Origin: an uncultured Oscillospiraceae bacterium
GTDB taxonomy: Bacteria; Bacillota; Clostridia; Oscillospirales; Acutalibacteraceae
DNA: 64,000 nucleotides
Assembly: GCA_900547105.1 (NCBI GenBank)
Contig: URFL01000005.1
Location: forward strand, 1-64,000
Direction: 5' to 3'
Part shown: one piece after another, positions 31,075 through 38,593 of the stretch
Layout of the letters: every line of letters begins with the position of its first letter
Position numbering within the stretch: position 1 is the stretch's first letter
Position numbers and translations under genes: made by a program
Notes under the pieces: generated by a model
Told to the model about the DNA's origin: nothing
Databases searched by the model: none
The model's input: the letters and a program-made list of their open reading frames with translations, nothing else

Positions 31075-31905
31075 TTACTTTTGACTCATTTTGAACAGAT
31101 TGCAGGCGTGCTGCTCTTCCTCTTTGAAGGGGGTCAGCCGTTTGATCGCCTCGTCCCAATCCACCTCGTGCGCGTCGAACTCCGGTCCGTCCACACAGGC
31201 AAACTTGGTTTCGCCGCCCACCGTCAGTCGACATCCGCCGCACATACCGGTGCCGTCGATCATGATGGGGTTCATGCTGACCAGCGTTTTGATCCCGCGA
31301 TCACGGGTAGTCTGCGCCACCGCGCGCATCATGGGCAGCGGTCCGATCGCCAGCACCATATCGTAGCTTTCGCCCGCATCCAGCAGCTCTTGCAGCTTGG
31401 TGGTAACAAAGCCCTTGTTGCCGTTGGAGCCATCGTCGGTCATCACAAACAGGCGATCGCTGGCGGCACCCAGTTCCTCTTCCAGCATCACAATGTCCTT
31501 GTTGCGGAAACCGGCGATCATATCCACCTTGGCGCCCGCCTGGTGGAACGCCTTAGCTTCCGGATAGGCAATGGCGCAACCCACGCCGCCGCCGATCACC
31601 GCGACTTTTTGATAGCCTTCGATTTCGGTCGCTTTGCCCAGAGGTCCGACCACATCCAAAATGGCGTCGCCTTCCTCCAGCGTATCCAGCAGCAGGGTGG
31701 TTTTGCCCACTTTCTGGAAAATAATCGTAATGGTTCCCTTTTGCTCGTCGTGGTCAGCCACGGTCAGCGGAATCCGCTCGCCGGTCTCGTTGACCCGCAG
31801 GATGATGAACTGACCCGCCCGCACTTTCCGCGCGATGAGCGGCGCTTCCACCTCCATCCAGGTGACAGACTCGTTGAGAACGCGCTTTTTCACAATCGTA
31901 TACAC
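31075..31905 (-). CDS. nfnA: FAD/[2Fe-2S] small subunit of NfnAB
   Basis: A 276-residue ferredoxin reductase-like protein. The FAD region is RAGQFIILRVNETGERIPLT; the nucleotide-binding region is VAVIGGGVGCAIAYPEA. The cluster motif is IDGTGMCGGCRLTVGGETKF with a later Cys in ACVDGPEFD, where an Asp takes the place of the fourth Cys as known for NfnA. With NfnB it forms the bifurcating complex in the cytosol. The start is an ATG at 31905 after GGAG. Confidence 0.9.
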   Translation of the reverse strand: MYTIVKKRVLNESVTWMEVEAPLIARKVRAGQFIILRVNETGERIPLTVADHDEQKGTITIIFQKVGKTTLLLDTLEEGDAILDVVGPLGKATEIEGYQKVAVIGGGVGCAIAYPEAKAFHQAGAKVDMIAGFRNKDIVMLEEELGAASDRLFVMTDDGSNGNKGFVTTKLQELLDAGESYDMVLAIGPLPMMRAVAQTTRDRGIKTLVSMNPIMIDGTGMCGGCRLTVGGETKFACVDGPEFDAHEVDWDEAIKRLTPFKEEEQHACNLFKMSQK

Positions 31906-31932
31906 CGTTCGATCTCTCCTTTACAGCGTAAT

Positions 31933-33765
31933 TTATTGGCAAACCGCCGATGGCTCGGCGATTGAGGCCGCGGGGTTTTTGTCGGTATTGATCGGATCGC
32001 AATACTGCGTTTCGTAATACCGATACAGGGCTTTATATTCTTCGGTCACACCTTCGTGCACATGGCGCAGGTGCGCGTGAATATCAAAAATTTCGTTGCG
32101 GTTGACCCGCTGGATCAAATGCACCGCAATGTTGGAACAGTGGTCACCGATGCGTTCCATATTGGTGAGCGCTTCCATAAACGAGATGCCGCTTTGGGTA
32201 TCGCAGCTGCCGTTGGTCAGCCGCTCGATATGATGCGCACGCATCATTTCCACCAGACTGTCGATGGTTTCCTCCAGCGGCTCCACCCGCTGCATCGCAA
32301 CCACATCTTCGGTGCGGTACGCCTGCACCGTCATATCGATGATGGCTTGCACTGCTTGCGACAGATAGTTCATTTCGCGTTTGCCGATATCCGAAAAACC
32401 GATCGCCTGGTCGCGGTTGAACGCCCCGACTTCGGCGACATTTTCGCAATAGTCGCCAATGCGCTCAAAGTCGCTGACGCTGTGGATCAGCTCGGTCGCC
32501 AAACGGCTTTCATCCGAGTTCAGATCGCGCGCGGTAATCTTGACCAGATATTCCACCAGCACCGTTTCGGTGCGATCCAAAAAGCGTTCATTTTCCTGCA
32601 GCATGGTCAGCTTTTTATCGTCCATATGCCGCAGCAGGTCGCAGGAGATCGCAAAGTTCTCTTTGACGGCCTCCCCCATGCTGATGACCACTTTTTTGCA
32701 CTGCTCCAGCGCCACCGGAGGGGTCGCCAGGAAAATATCGTCCAACAGCGCCAGCTCTTGATCCATCTTGGAGCCGTGGTCGTCGCGGATGATCTTTTTG
32801 GACAGCGCAATCAGCAGGTTGCAGAACGGCAGCAGCAAGCAGGTGGTGCCGATATTGAACAGGGTGTGGAAGTTGGCGATGGAACCGCGGTTGACCGCGT
32901 CCTCCCAGAACGGGAAGCCCACTGTGAACTGGATGGCGTAGATCGCCACCAAAAAGATCAGCGTACCGATCACATTCGCCATCACATCGATCAGCACCGC
33001 GCGTTTCGCCTTGCGGTTGGTGCCGATGCTCGCCAGAATCACGGTCACGCATTTGCCGATATTCTGACCCATGATAATGGGCAGCGCCATGGAAAAGGTG
33101 ATGTTGCCGGTGACCGACACCGCCTGCAGCACACCCACCGAAGCGGAGGAGCTTTGCAGCAGCGCCGTAACCATGGCACCGAACAGCACGCCCAAAAACG
33201 GGTTTTTGAACGCGGTGAACAGATTTTGAAACCATTCCACATCCCGCAGCTGCCCCAGCACATTCTCCATGCTGGTCATACCGATGAACAACACGCCGAA
33301 GCCGATCATCAGGGTGGAAATATCGTGCATACGCTTGCGCTTGGACACCAGCATGATCGCCGCGCCGATCGCGACAAACAGCGGCGCAAAGGACGACGGC
33401 TTCAGCAGCGAGATCCACGCGCCGCCATCGCCGGAAATATCACCCAGCCGCAAAATCTGACCGGTCACGGTGGTACCGATGTTGGCACCCATGATGACCG
33501 GAACCGCCTGCACCAGCTTCATGATGCCGGCGTTCAAAAAGCCCAGCACCATCACCGATGTGGCTGCCGAGCTTTGGATCACCGCCGTCACACCGGCACC
33601 CAACGCCACACCTTTGATGCGGTTGTTGGTGAGGCGTTCCAGAATACCTTCCAGCTTCGCCCCCGCCAGATTTTGAAGGGAACTGCCCAGCAAATTCATG
33701 CCGAACAAAAACATACCGATGCCGCCCAGCAAGGTCAATGTATCCAGTACTGTTTTTACATTCAC
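31933..33765 (-). CDS. Na+/phosphate cotransporter family protein with PhoU-like C-terminal domain
   Basis: A 610-residue membrane protein. The membrane part (about 1-310) has two inverted repeats with the paired QSSAATSVMVLGFL and LLQSSSASVGVLQ motifs that carry the Na+/phosphate site. The C-terminal cytosolic part (about 340-570) is PhoU-like, with ESRLATELIHSVSDFERIGD and ALTNMERIGDHCSNIAVHL. It probably imports phosphate with sodium, matching the sodium-type ATPase in this window. The start is GTG 33765 after GGGAGG. nfnA follows 27 bases on, likely in the same transcript. Confidence 0.88.
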   Translation of the reverse strand: MNVKTVLDTLTLLGGIGMFLFGMNLLGSSLQNLAGAKLEGILERLTNNRIKGVALGAGVTAVIQSSAATSVMVLGFLNAGIMKLVQAVPVIMGANIGTTVTGQILRLGDISGDGGAWISLLKPSSFAPLFVAIGAAIMLVSKRKRMHDISTLMIGFGVLFIGMTSMENVLGQLRDVEWFQNLFTAFKNPFLGVLFGAMVTALLQSSSASVGVLQAVSVTGNITFSMALPIIMGQNIGKCVTVILASIGTNRKAKRAVLIDVMANVIGTLIFLVAIYAIQFTVGFPFWEDAVNRGSIANFHTLFNIGTTCLLLPFCNLLIALSKKIIRDDHGSKMDQELALLDDIFLATPPVALEQCKKVVISMGEAVKENFAISCDLLRHMDDKKLTMLQENERFLDRTETVLVEYLVKITARDLNSDESRLATELIHSVSDFERIGDYCENVAEVGAFNRDQAIGFSDIGKREMNYLSQAVQAIIDMTVQAYRTEDVVAMQRVEPLEETIDSLVEMMRAHHIERLTNGSCDTQSGISFMEALTNMERIGDHCSNIAVHLIQRVNRNEIFDIHAHLRHVHEGVTEEYKALYRYYETQYCDPINTDKNPAASIAEPSAVCQ

Positions 33766-33838
33766 GCGCGTTTCCTCCCGCCTGCCGCTCCGTCACACGG
33801 CGGCCGCGATTTCGATATATACTTTACACACAAGACCC

Positions 33839-33867
33839 ATGTTAGCATAAAAACCGACCGTTTTCAA
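33839..33867 (-). promoter_or_regulatory. Promoter of nptA-nfnAB
   Basis: On the minus strand TTGAAA (33867-33862) and TAACAT (33844-33839) are 17 bases apart. Confidence 0.6.
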
Positions 33868-33987
33868 TAGAATTCCTCAAAAAAGACGGTGCAGTGGGGT
33901 CAGCTTCTTTTTGCCATTTTATGAATGTTTCTCCATTCACAAAAGAGCAAAAAATTCCGCGCTTTTTTCGGCATTTTTGCCCACGCG

Positions 33988-34025
33988 AAAACACCGCCCG
34001 CCCCTTTCGGGACGAGCGGTGTTTT
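33988..34025 (-). terminator. Terminator of the GH2 gene
   Basis: AAAACACCGC (34025-34016 on the minus strand) pairs with GCGGTGTTTT (33997-33988). It lies seven bases past the stop codon. Confidence 0.75.
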
Positions 34026-34032
34026 AGACTGT

Positions 34033-37000
34033 TTACGCGAGATCAAAATCCCAGCTGATGATATTGCCGGTCAGGCGGGACGCGACCGGATCAAACGAAC
34101 CGGCGTCGGTGCGCAGAGCACTGACCAGAATATGACCCTCGCCGACCCGCACGCTGAACAGCGGCGTACCGCCGAAGCGTTTGTAGTCGGTGGGTTTGTT
34201 GATGTAGCCGTGCCATTCCAGCGTTTCCGCCAGCACACAAACATCCGGGCTGAAGCGATCCACGCTGTAACGGCCAAACGCCACATACGGCACATGACGG
34301 CCGTCGGTGAACCACGCGGGATCCATCACATCCAAGCCGTCAAACACAGTGCTTTCCGGCATATTCATGGTAAGGATCTCCTGGCGATGCTCCTTAAAGG
34401 TGGTTTCGGTTTCGGGCAGCAGCTGCTCCGGCAGCACCTTTTGACCCAGCAGGATCACATTGCCGCCTTTTTCGGCAAACGCGCGCAGCGCCGCGACATC
34501 CGCATCCGCCACATCGCCACTGAGCACCAGACGGCCGTTGCCGGACAGCGCGGACAGATCGTCCACCGCCTCGGCTTTCAAACCGTACTGCGCCAGCAGA
34601 TCGCGCGCGGTGTCGTCACCGCTGCGATAATAGCAGGTGTCCGCACTGGTCACGCCCTGACCCCACGCACGGCTCGCCAGCAGCAGGTCGTAATCATTTT
34701 TCGAGATCACGCGGCCATCCACCCGCACTTTCAGCACCAGCTTGGCTTCCACGCGGTCGCCCGGCAGATCGGTCGGGATGGTCAGCGACAGCGGCTGCGC
34801 CGCCGTTTTGAAGTAAGGCAGCGAATCGTAATGCAGCGTTTCGCTTGCCAGCACCTGGTCACCCGCCAACAGCGTAACCTCCACCTGCGGCGCGTTCAGC
34901 GTTTCTTTATAGGTAGAATCGTTGATCAGGGTGACGCTGGTATCCAGCGTGTCGCCGGCATACAGGTGACGGCCCCACAGCTCAGCGCTCGCCAGCACCG
35001 GCTGGTATGCCATCTTCAACCGTTTCGCCGACAGCATCGGTTGGATACGGCGATAATCATGCTGGTTGTAGAACCAGGTTTCAAACGCGAACAGCAACAC
35101 GCCGCACATCCGCTCGTGTTCCACACGACGGAAGGTTTCCAAAAGGCCTTTGGTCAGCATCGCGTGGCGGGTCAGGAAATAGCGGGGATCGTTGTGCTCG
35201 TACGCTTTTTTACCCACCGTCGTCTGAGGCGTCTGGTGCATAAACAGGTAGGCACGCACCGGCAAACCGTCCTCGGCGCGCGGATAACCGGTCGCGCACT
35301 CCTGCGACATACAGGGACGACCCGGTACCGTGTAGTTATCGCCGAATTCGCCGTTCATATAATGGAAGAAGCCGGGGTTGTACCAGCCGAAATAGCCGTG
35401 CGGATCGTCCATATCGCCATCATCGTAGCCGTATTTTTCAATAATACGCTCGTAGCGACCGTTGCGGATCGCCTGCGAACGGTGATAAGCGGAGTCGCAC
35501 ACCAGCGGCAGATGCGGCAGCGTTTTGCGCATCAGGCGCACGCCGCCTTCCAGAATACGGCCTTTTTCGATGGTGACCTCATCCGGCGCATCCAGCGCAT
35601 AGAACTTCATTTCGTTGTTCATGGTCATCAGGAACAGCGACGGGCGATTGCGGTGGCGGCGTGCCAGCTTGACCAGCTCTTCTTTCCACAGCGTGATGGA
35701 TTTCTCGCTGGGGATATGCTCCAGCATCAGCCACGACCAGGTGCCTTCGAAGGACACCATCACGCCGATCTCGTCCGCGGCATCCAGCCACGCGCTGCAC
35801 CACGGCGCCACGTGGGTACGGGTCGCCATCACATTCTGCTCCAGCGCCAGCGTCAGGAATTTGCGCGCCAGCAACTTATCGGTGGGCTTCACATGAGCCG
35901 GCATATGGTTGCCGCCGCGCACCCACAGCGGGCTGCCGTTGTACATCAGCGTTGCACCGTCGAATTCCACCGTGCGGAAGCCGACCTGCTCGTGATAGGT
36001 ATCCAGCACATCGCCGTCCTGCTCCAGCGTGAATTTCAGGTCATACAGGTTGGGCGTGCCGGGGCCCCACAGACGGGGCGACACTTTGGGGGTGGTAAAG
36101 GAAACCGTGCGTTTCTCCCCTGCCGCCAGCGTGACATCTTCCACCACGCCGCCACACAGGTATTCGCCGGTGGTTTTATGTACCAGCTGATAAGACAGCG
36201 TCGCCTGCTCCGCGGTGGCGCGGTCGTTGCGATAGGTCACCTCGATGGTGGCATCCTCGCGGGTCGGGCGGAAATAGCAATCCTCCACGCACATTTTGTC
36301 GCTGATAATCAGCTTAACGCTGCGCCAGATGCCACCCGGGTTATTCATATAGAAACCGTGGGCAATATCATCGGTGCAGAATTCGCGGCGCTCCACCTTG
36401 GTGGAAATCTCTTCGTTTTTGTCCGCCGCATCCAGAATATCCCACGCGGTGGCATAGTTATCGTCCACCGTGGAGGTTTTGAACGCATGCTCGGACTCAT
36501 CGGTCAAGCGGCGATGCACTTCCACCGCGATGGTGTTGCGCCCGGCATGCACATGCTCGGTCACATCCACCGTCTGGGGCGCGAACATACCGATATTCTC
36601 GTGTACCCGCACACCGTTAAAATAGATGGCGCTGATCAGCGCGATGCCTTCAAAATCCAGCACCACGCGTTTGTTTTCAATGCCGCGGGGCAGATCCAGA
36701 TAATGACGATACCACGCCGATTTGGTGCGGCGATAATCAAAGGTCTGGTTGAGGCAGCGAGTCATTTCCTCCACCAGATAGCTGTCGTTCATGCCCTTGT
36801 TCAGCTCGCGCATGTTCTCGCCTTCCAGCCACGCCTGCAGCGGGATCCAAGCCGAGGGAACATCGATCACATGGGCGGTGCTATCGTCAAAATTGGCTGC
36901 CAGCGGGTCATCGTTCAGCTCGTAATCCGGCGTGAACAGCCATTTGCCGTCCAGCGACAGTTCCAAACGATCGGCGTGCACCGCCGGCACCGCATAGGGG

Positions 37001-37644
37001 CGATACGCCGCACGCTGACGCACACGGGCATGCTCCCGCTCGTCGGGAGTCATGGTGACCGACGCGAGATAGTCGGGCTGTTTTTCCACATTCGCCAGCG
37101 CGTCCGCCGCCACTTCGGTCACGCGGACATTTTTATATTCGGTCGGCAGATAGCTGCCGCCCAGCGACACACTGCCCTTATTAAACGGGGCATCGTCATC
37201 TTCCACACACATCAGCGGCTGCTGATCGTCACCCAGATAAACGGCGATCTTAGTGCCGGCGAACACCACCCGCAGGTCGTACCACACGCCCGGCATCGGC
37301 GACGATTCCAGCGGGCGCAACGCCAGCATTTTGTCGTAGCCCTCGGCGCCCAGACGCGCGAGATAGAGGTGGTTGTTGTTGCCGCCGCGCAGCGCGACCA
37401 CATAGCGATAATCCCGGCTGTAATGCCGGAAGCCTGCCCAAATCTGCACCTGGGGCGCATCCTGCGGGCACCGGGCAGAAAACGCGAATTCCGCATTTTC
37501 CAGCTGCACACCGGGAGCAGTCACCCAGCCGTCGGTCACGGTCAGCACGCCATCCTGCACACTGAACTGGCCACGATCATAGGTCTGCCACTCGCCGTTT
37601 TTCAGGCTATCCGCCTGAAAGGTGGGGGTAAACGGTTGACTCAT
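34033..37644 (-). CDS. Family 2 glycoside hydrolase (beta-galactosidase/glucuronidase-like), multidomain
   Basis: A 1203-residue enzyme. Residues about 1-180 form a laminin-G/concanavalin-like sandwich (VWYDLRVVFAGTKIAVYLGD). A GH2 sugar-binding domain (about 250-400), an immunoglobulin-like domain and the catalytic TIM barrel (about 560-830) follow, then about 370 residues of beta domains. The likely acid/base is Glu678 (LMTMNNEMK) and the likely nucleophile Glu782 (MSQECATGYP). There is no signal peptide, so it acts in the cytosol on imported oligosaccharides. ATG 37644 follows GGAGAG; extra residues upstream lack a ribosome site. The substrate is not predictable. It is a single-gene unit with its own promoter and terminator. 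Confidence 0.85.
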   Translation of the reverse strand: MSQPFTPTFQADSLKNGEWQTYDRGQFSVQDGVLTVTDGWVTAPGVQLENAEFAFSARCPQDAPQVQIWAGFRHYSRDYRYVVALRGGNNNHLYLARLGAEGYDKMLALRPLESSPMPGVWYDLRVVFAGTKIAVYLGDDQQPLMCVEDDDAPFNKGSVSLGGSYLPTEYKNVRVTEVAADALANVEKQPDYLASVTMTPDEREHARVRQRAAYRPYAVPAVHADRLELSLDGKWLFTPDYELNDDPLAANFDDSTAHVIDVPSAWIPLQAWLEGENMRELNKGMNDSYLVEEMTRCLNQTFDYRRTKSAWYRHYLDLPRGIENKRVVLDFEGIALISAIYFNGVRVHENIGMFAPQTVDVTEHVHAGRNTIAVEVHRRLTDESEHAFKTSTVDDNYATAWDILDAADKNEEISTKVERREFCTDDIAHGFYMNNPGGIWRSVKLIISDKMCVEDCYFRPTREDATIEVTYRNDRATAEQATLSYQLVHKTTGEYLCGGVVEDVTLAAGEKRTVSFTTPKVSPRLWGPGTPNLYDLKFTLEQDGDVLDTYHEQVGFRTVEFDGATLMYNGSPLWVRGGNHMPAHVKPTDKLLARKFLTLALEQNVMATRTHVAPWCSAWLDAADEIGVMVSFEGTWSWLMLEHIPSEKSITLWKEELVKLARRHRNRPSLFLMTMNNEMKFYALDAPDEVTIEKGRILEGGVRLMRKTLPHLPLVCDSAYHRSQAIRNGRYERIIEKYGYDDGDMDDPHGYFGWYNPGFFHYMNGEFGDNYTVPGRPCMSQECATGYPRAEDGLPVRAYLFMHQTPQTTVGKKAYEHNDPRYFLTRHAMLTKGLLETFRRVEHERMCGVLLFAFETWFYNQHDYRRIQPMLSAKRLKMAYQPVLASAELWGRHLYAGDTLDTSVTLINDSTYKETLNAPQVEVTLLAGDQVLASETLHYDSLPYFKTAAQPLSLTIPTDLPGDRVEAKLVLKVRVDGRVISKNDYDLLLASRAWGQGVTSADTCYYRSGDDTARDLLAQYGLKAEAVDDLSALSGNGRLVLSGDVADADVAALRAFAEKGGNVILLGQKVLPEQLLPETETTFKEHRQEILTMNMPESTVFDGLDVMDPAWFTDGRHVPYVAFGRYSVDRFSPDVCVLAETLEWHGYINKPTDYKRFGGTPLFSVRVGEGHILVSALRTDAGSFDPVASRLTGNIISWDFDLA

Positions 37645-37705
37645 AGTCGTTTCTCTCCTTATTTTTGAATGTTCCCTTGCGGGATCACTACCATATGCAG
37701 ATACC

Positions 37706-37734
37706 ATAATAATACAAAACGGCAATTATGTCCA
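37706..37734 (-). promoter_or_regulatory. Promoter of the GH2 gene
   Basis: On the minus strand TGGACA (37734-37729) and TATTAT (37711-37706) are 17 bases apart. It is about 60 bases before the start. Confidence 0.55.
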
Positions 37735-37835
37735 TACCGAAAGTGCCAAAAATGCAAAAAAATATGCAATGTGGAAGTGATAGCGCTCCCCCGCCGCCGC
37801 GCCGGGAAAAATTAGACAACTTGCCCAAAGAAATT

Positions 37836-37851
37836 GTTAGCAGTGGCTAAC
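37836..37851 (+). promoter_or_regulatory. GTTAGC-N4-GCTAAC operator 1
   Basis: A perfect GTTAGC-AGTG-GCTAAC dyad lies about 56 bases upstream of the feo promoter. It is one of seven related sites between here and 47189 and may serve as a distal operator. The 37645-38022 gap holds this site, both divergent promoters and two more operators; I see no gene in it. Confidence 0.65.
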
Positions 37852-37906
37852 TTGCTGTCGGGACTGCTGAAACGCTGGTGAAAAGCGAAAAAACGCGAAA
37901 ATTCTA

Positions 37907-37994
37907 TTGACAAACCGCGGAGGGGTGTCTATAATGTTAGCTGGTTAGCGAGAGCTAACCTCTATTTTGGGCGCGCGGTTAGCACCCGCTAATC
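37907..37994 (+). promoter_or_regulatory. feoA: feo promoter with operators 2 and 3
   Basis: TTGACA (37907-37912) and TATAAT (37930-37935) are 17 bases apart, a consensus promoter. GGTTAGC-GAGA-GCTAACC (37943-37960) covers the transcription start, with a further half site at 37936. A third site with one mismatch, GGTTAGC-ACCC-GCTAATC, lies at 37977-37994. Bound repressor should block transcription of feoAAB. Confidence 0.8.
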
Positions 37995-38022
37995 TCGCCC
38001 GGTTCAAGGAAGTGTAGATTTT

Positions 38023-38235
38023 ATGATGCCACTTACGCTTGCGGATGCCGGAGAAGAAAACATCATTAAAAAGATCGGCGGTCTGCCGGAGGTGAAAAGC
38101 CATCTGGAAACTCTCGGCTTTGTGGTGGGAGGAACCGTGAAGGTCATCAACACCATCGGCGGCAATGTGATCGTGAATGTGAAGGAATCCCGCATTGCCA
38201 TCAGTAAGGAAATGGCGCAAAAGATCATGGTTTGA
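38023..38235 (+). CDS. feoA: FeoA-type SH3-like protein 1
   Basis: A 70-residue protein with the FeoA fold: MPLTLADAGEENIIKKIGGL, the central LETLGFVVGGTVKVINTIGG and NVIVNVKESRIAISKEMAQK. FeoA binds the cytosolic end of FeoB and is needed for ferrous iron uptake. AAGGAAG lies ten bases before ATG 38023; a second ATG follows directly. It is the first gene after the operator-bearing promoter. Confidence 0.92.
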   Translation: MMPLTLADAGEENIIKKIGGLPEVKSHLETLGFVVGGTVKVINTIGGNVIVNVKESRIAISKEMAQKIMV

Positions 38236-38288
38236 TCGGATGTGCCAATGACACTTAAATAAAATTTGTATAAAGGAGGAGTTTGGGC

Positions 38289-38510
38289 ATGAAAACACTG
38301 AGACAGGTCAGCGTTGGCGAAACCGTTAAGGTTGTCAAGCTGCATGGCGAAGGCGCGGTGAAACGCCGCATCATGGACATGGGTCTGACCAAAGGCGTGG
38401 AGGTTCATGTGCGCAAGGTCGCGCCGCTGGGCGATCCGGTGGAAGTGACGGTGCGCGGCTACGAGTTGTCCATCCGCAAAGCGGACGCGGAAATGATCGA
38501 AGTCGAATAA
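38289..38510 (+). CDS. feoA: FeoA-type SH3-like protein 2
   Basis: A 73-residue second FeoA (MKTLRQVSVGETVKVVKLHG, RRIMDMGLTKGVEVHVRKVA, PVEVTVRGYELSIRKADAEM). The two FeoA proteins are only distantly similar, so this is the usual tandem pair rather than a recent duplication. AAAGGAGGAG precedes ATG 38289. A GGCGCC-type stem follows the stop and could reduce read-through to feoB. Confidence 0.93.
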   Translation: MKTLRQVSVGETVKVVKLHGEGAVKRRIMDMGLTKGVEVHVRKVAPLGDPVEVTVRGYELSIRKADAEMIEVE

Positions 38511-38555
38511 CCCCCCGGCGCCGTTGGCGGGCGCCTCCTGTTTGGTTAAATGACG

Positions 38556-38571
38556 GTTAGCAAGCGCTAAT
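38556..38571 (+). promoter_or_regulatory. GTTAGC-N4-GCTAAT operator 4, before feoB
   Basis: GTTAGC-AAGC-GCTAAT has one mismatch in the dyad. It lies 22 bases before the feoB ATG, after a small GC hairpin (38518-38536). This could let the regulator act on feoB separately. Confidence 0.6.
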
Positions 38572-38593
38572 TGTGAAAGTGAGGAAATGACAG

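Noticed and set aside
33925..37668. A 1247-codon open frame on the plus strand opposite the GH2 gene
   Set aside because: It is rich in His, Arg and Gln, has no domain motif or ribosome site, and lies antisense to a gene with clear catalytic motifs. It is a by-product of codon bias.
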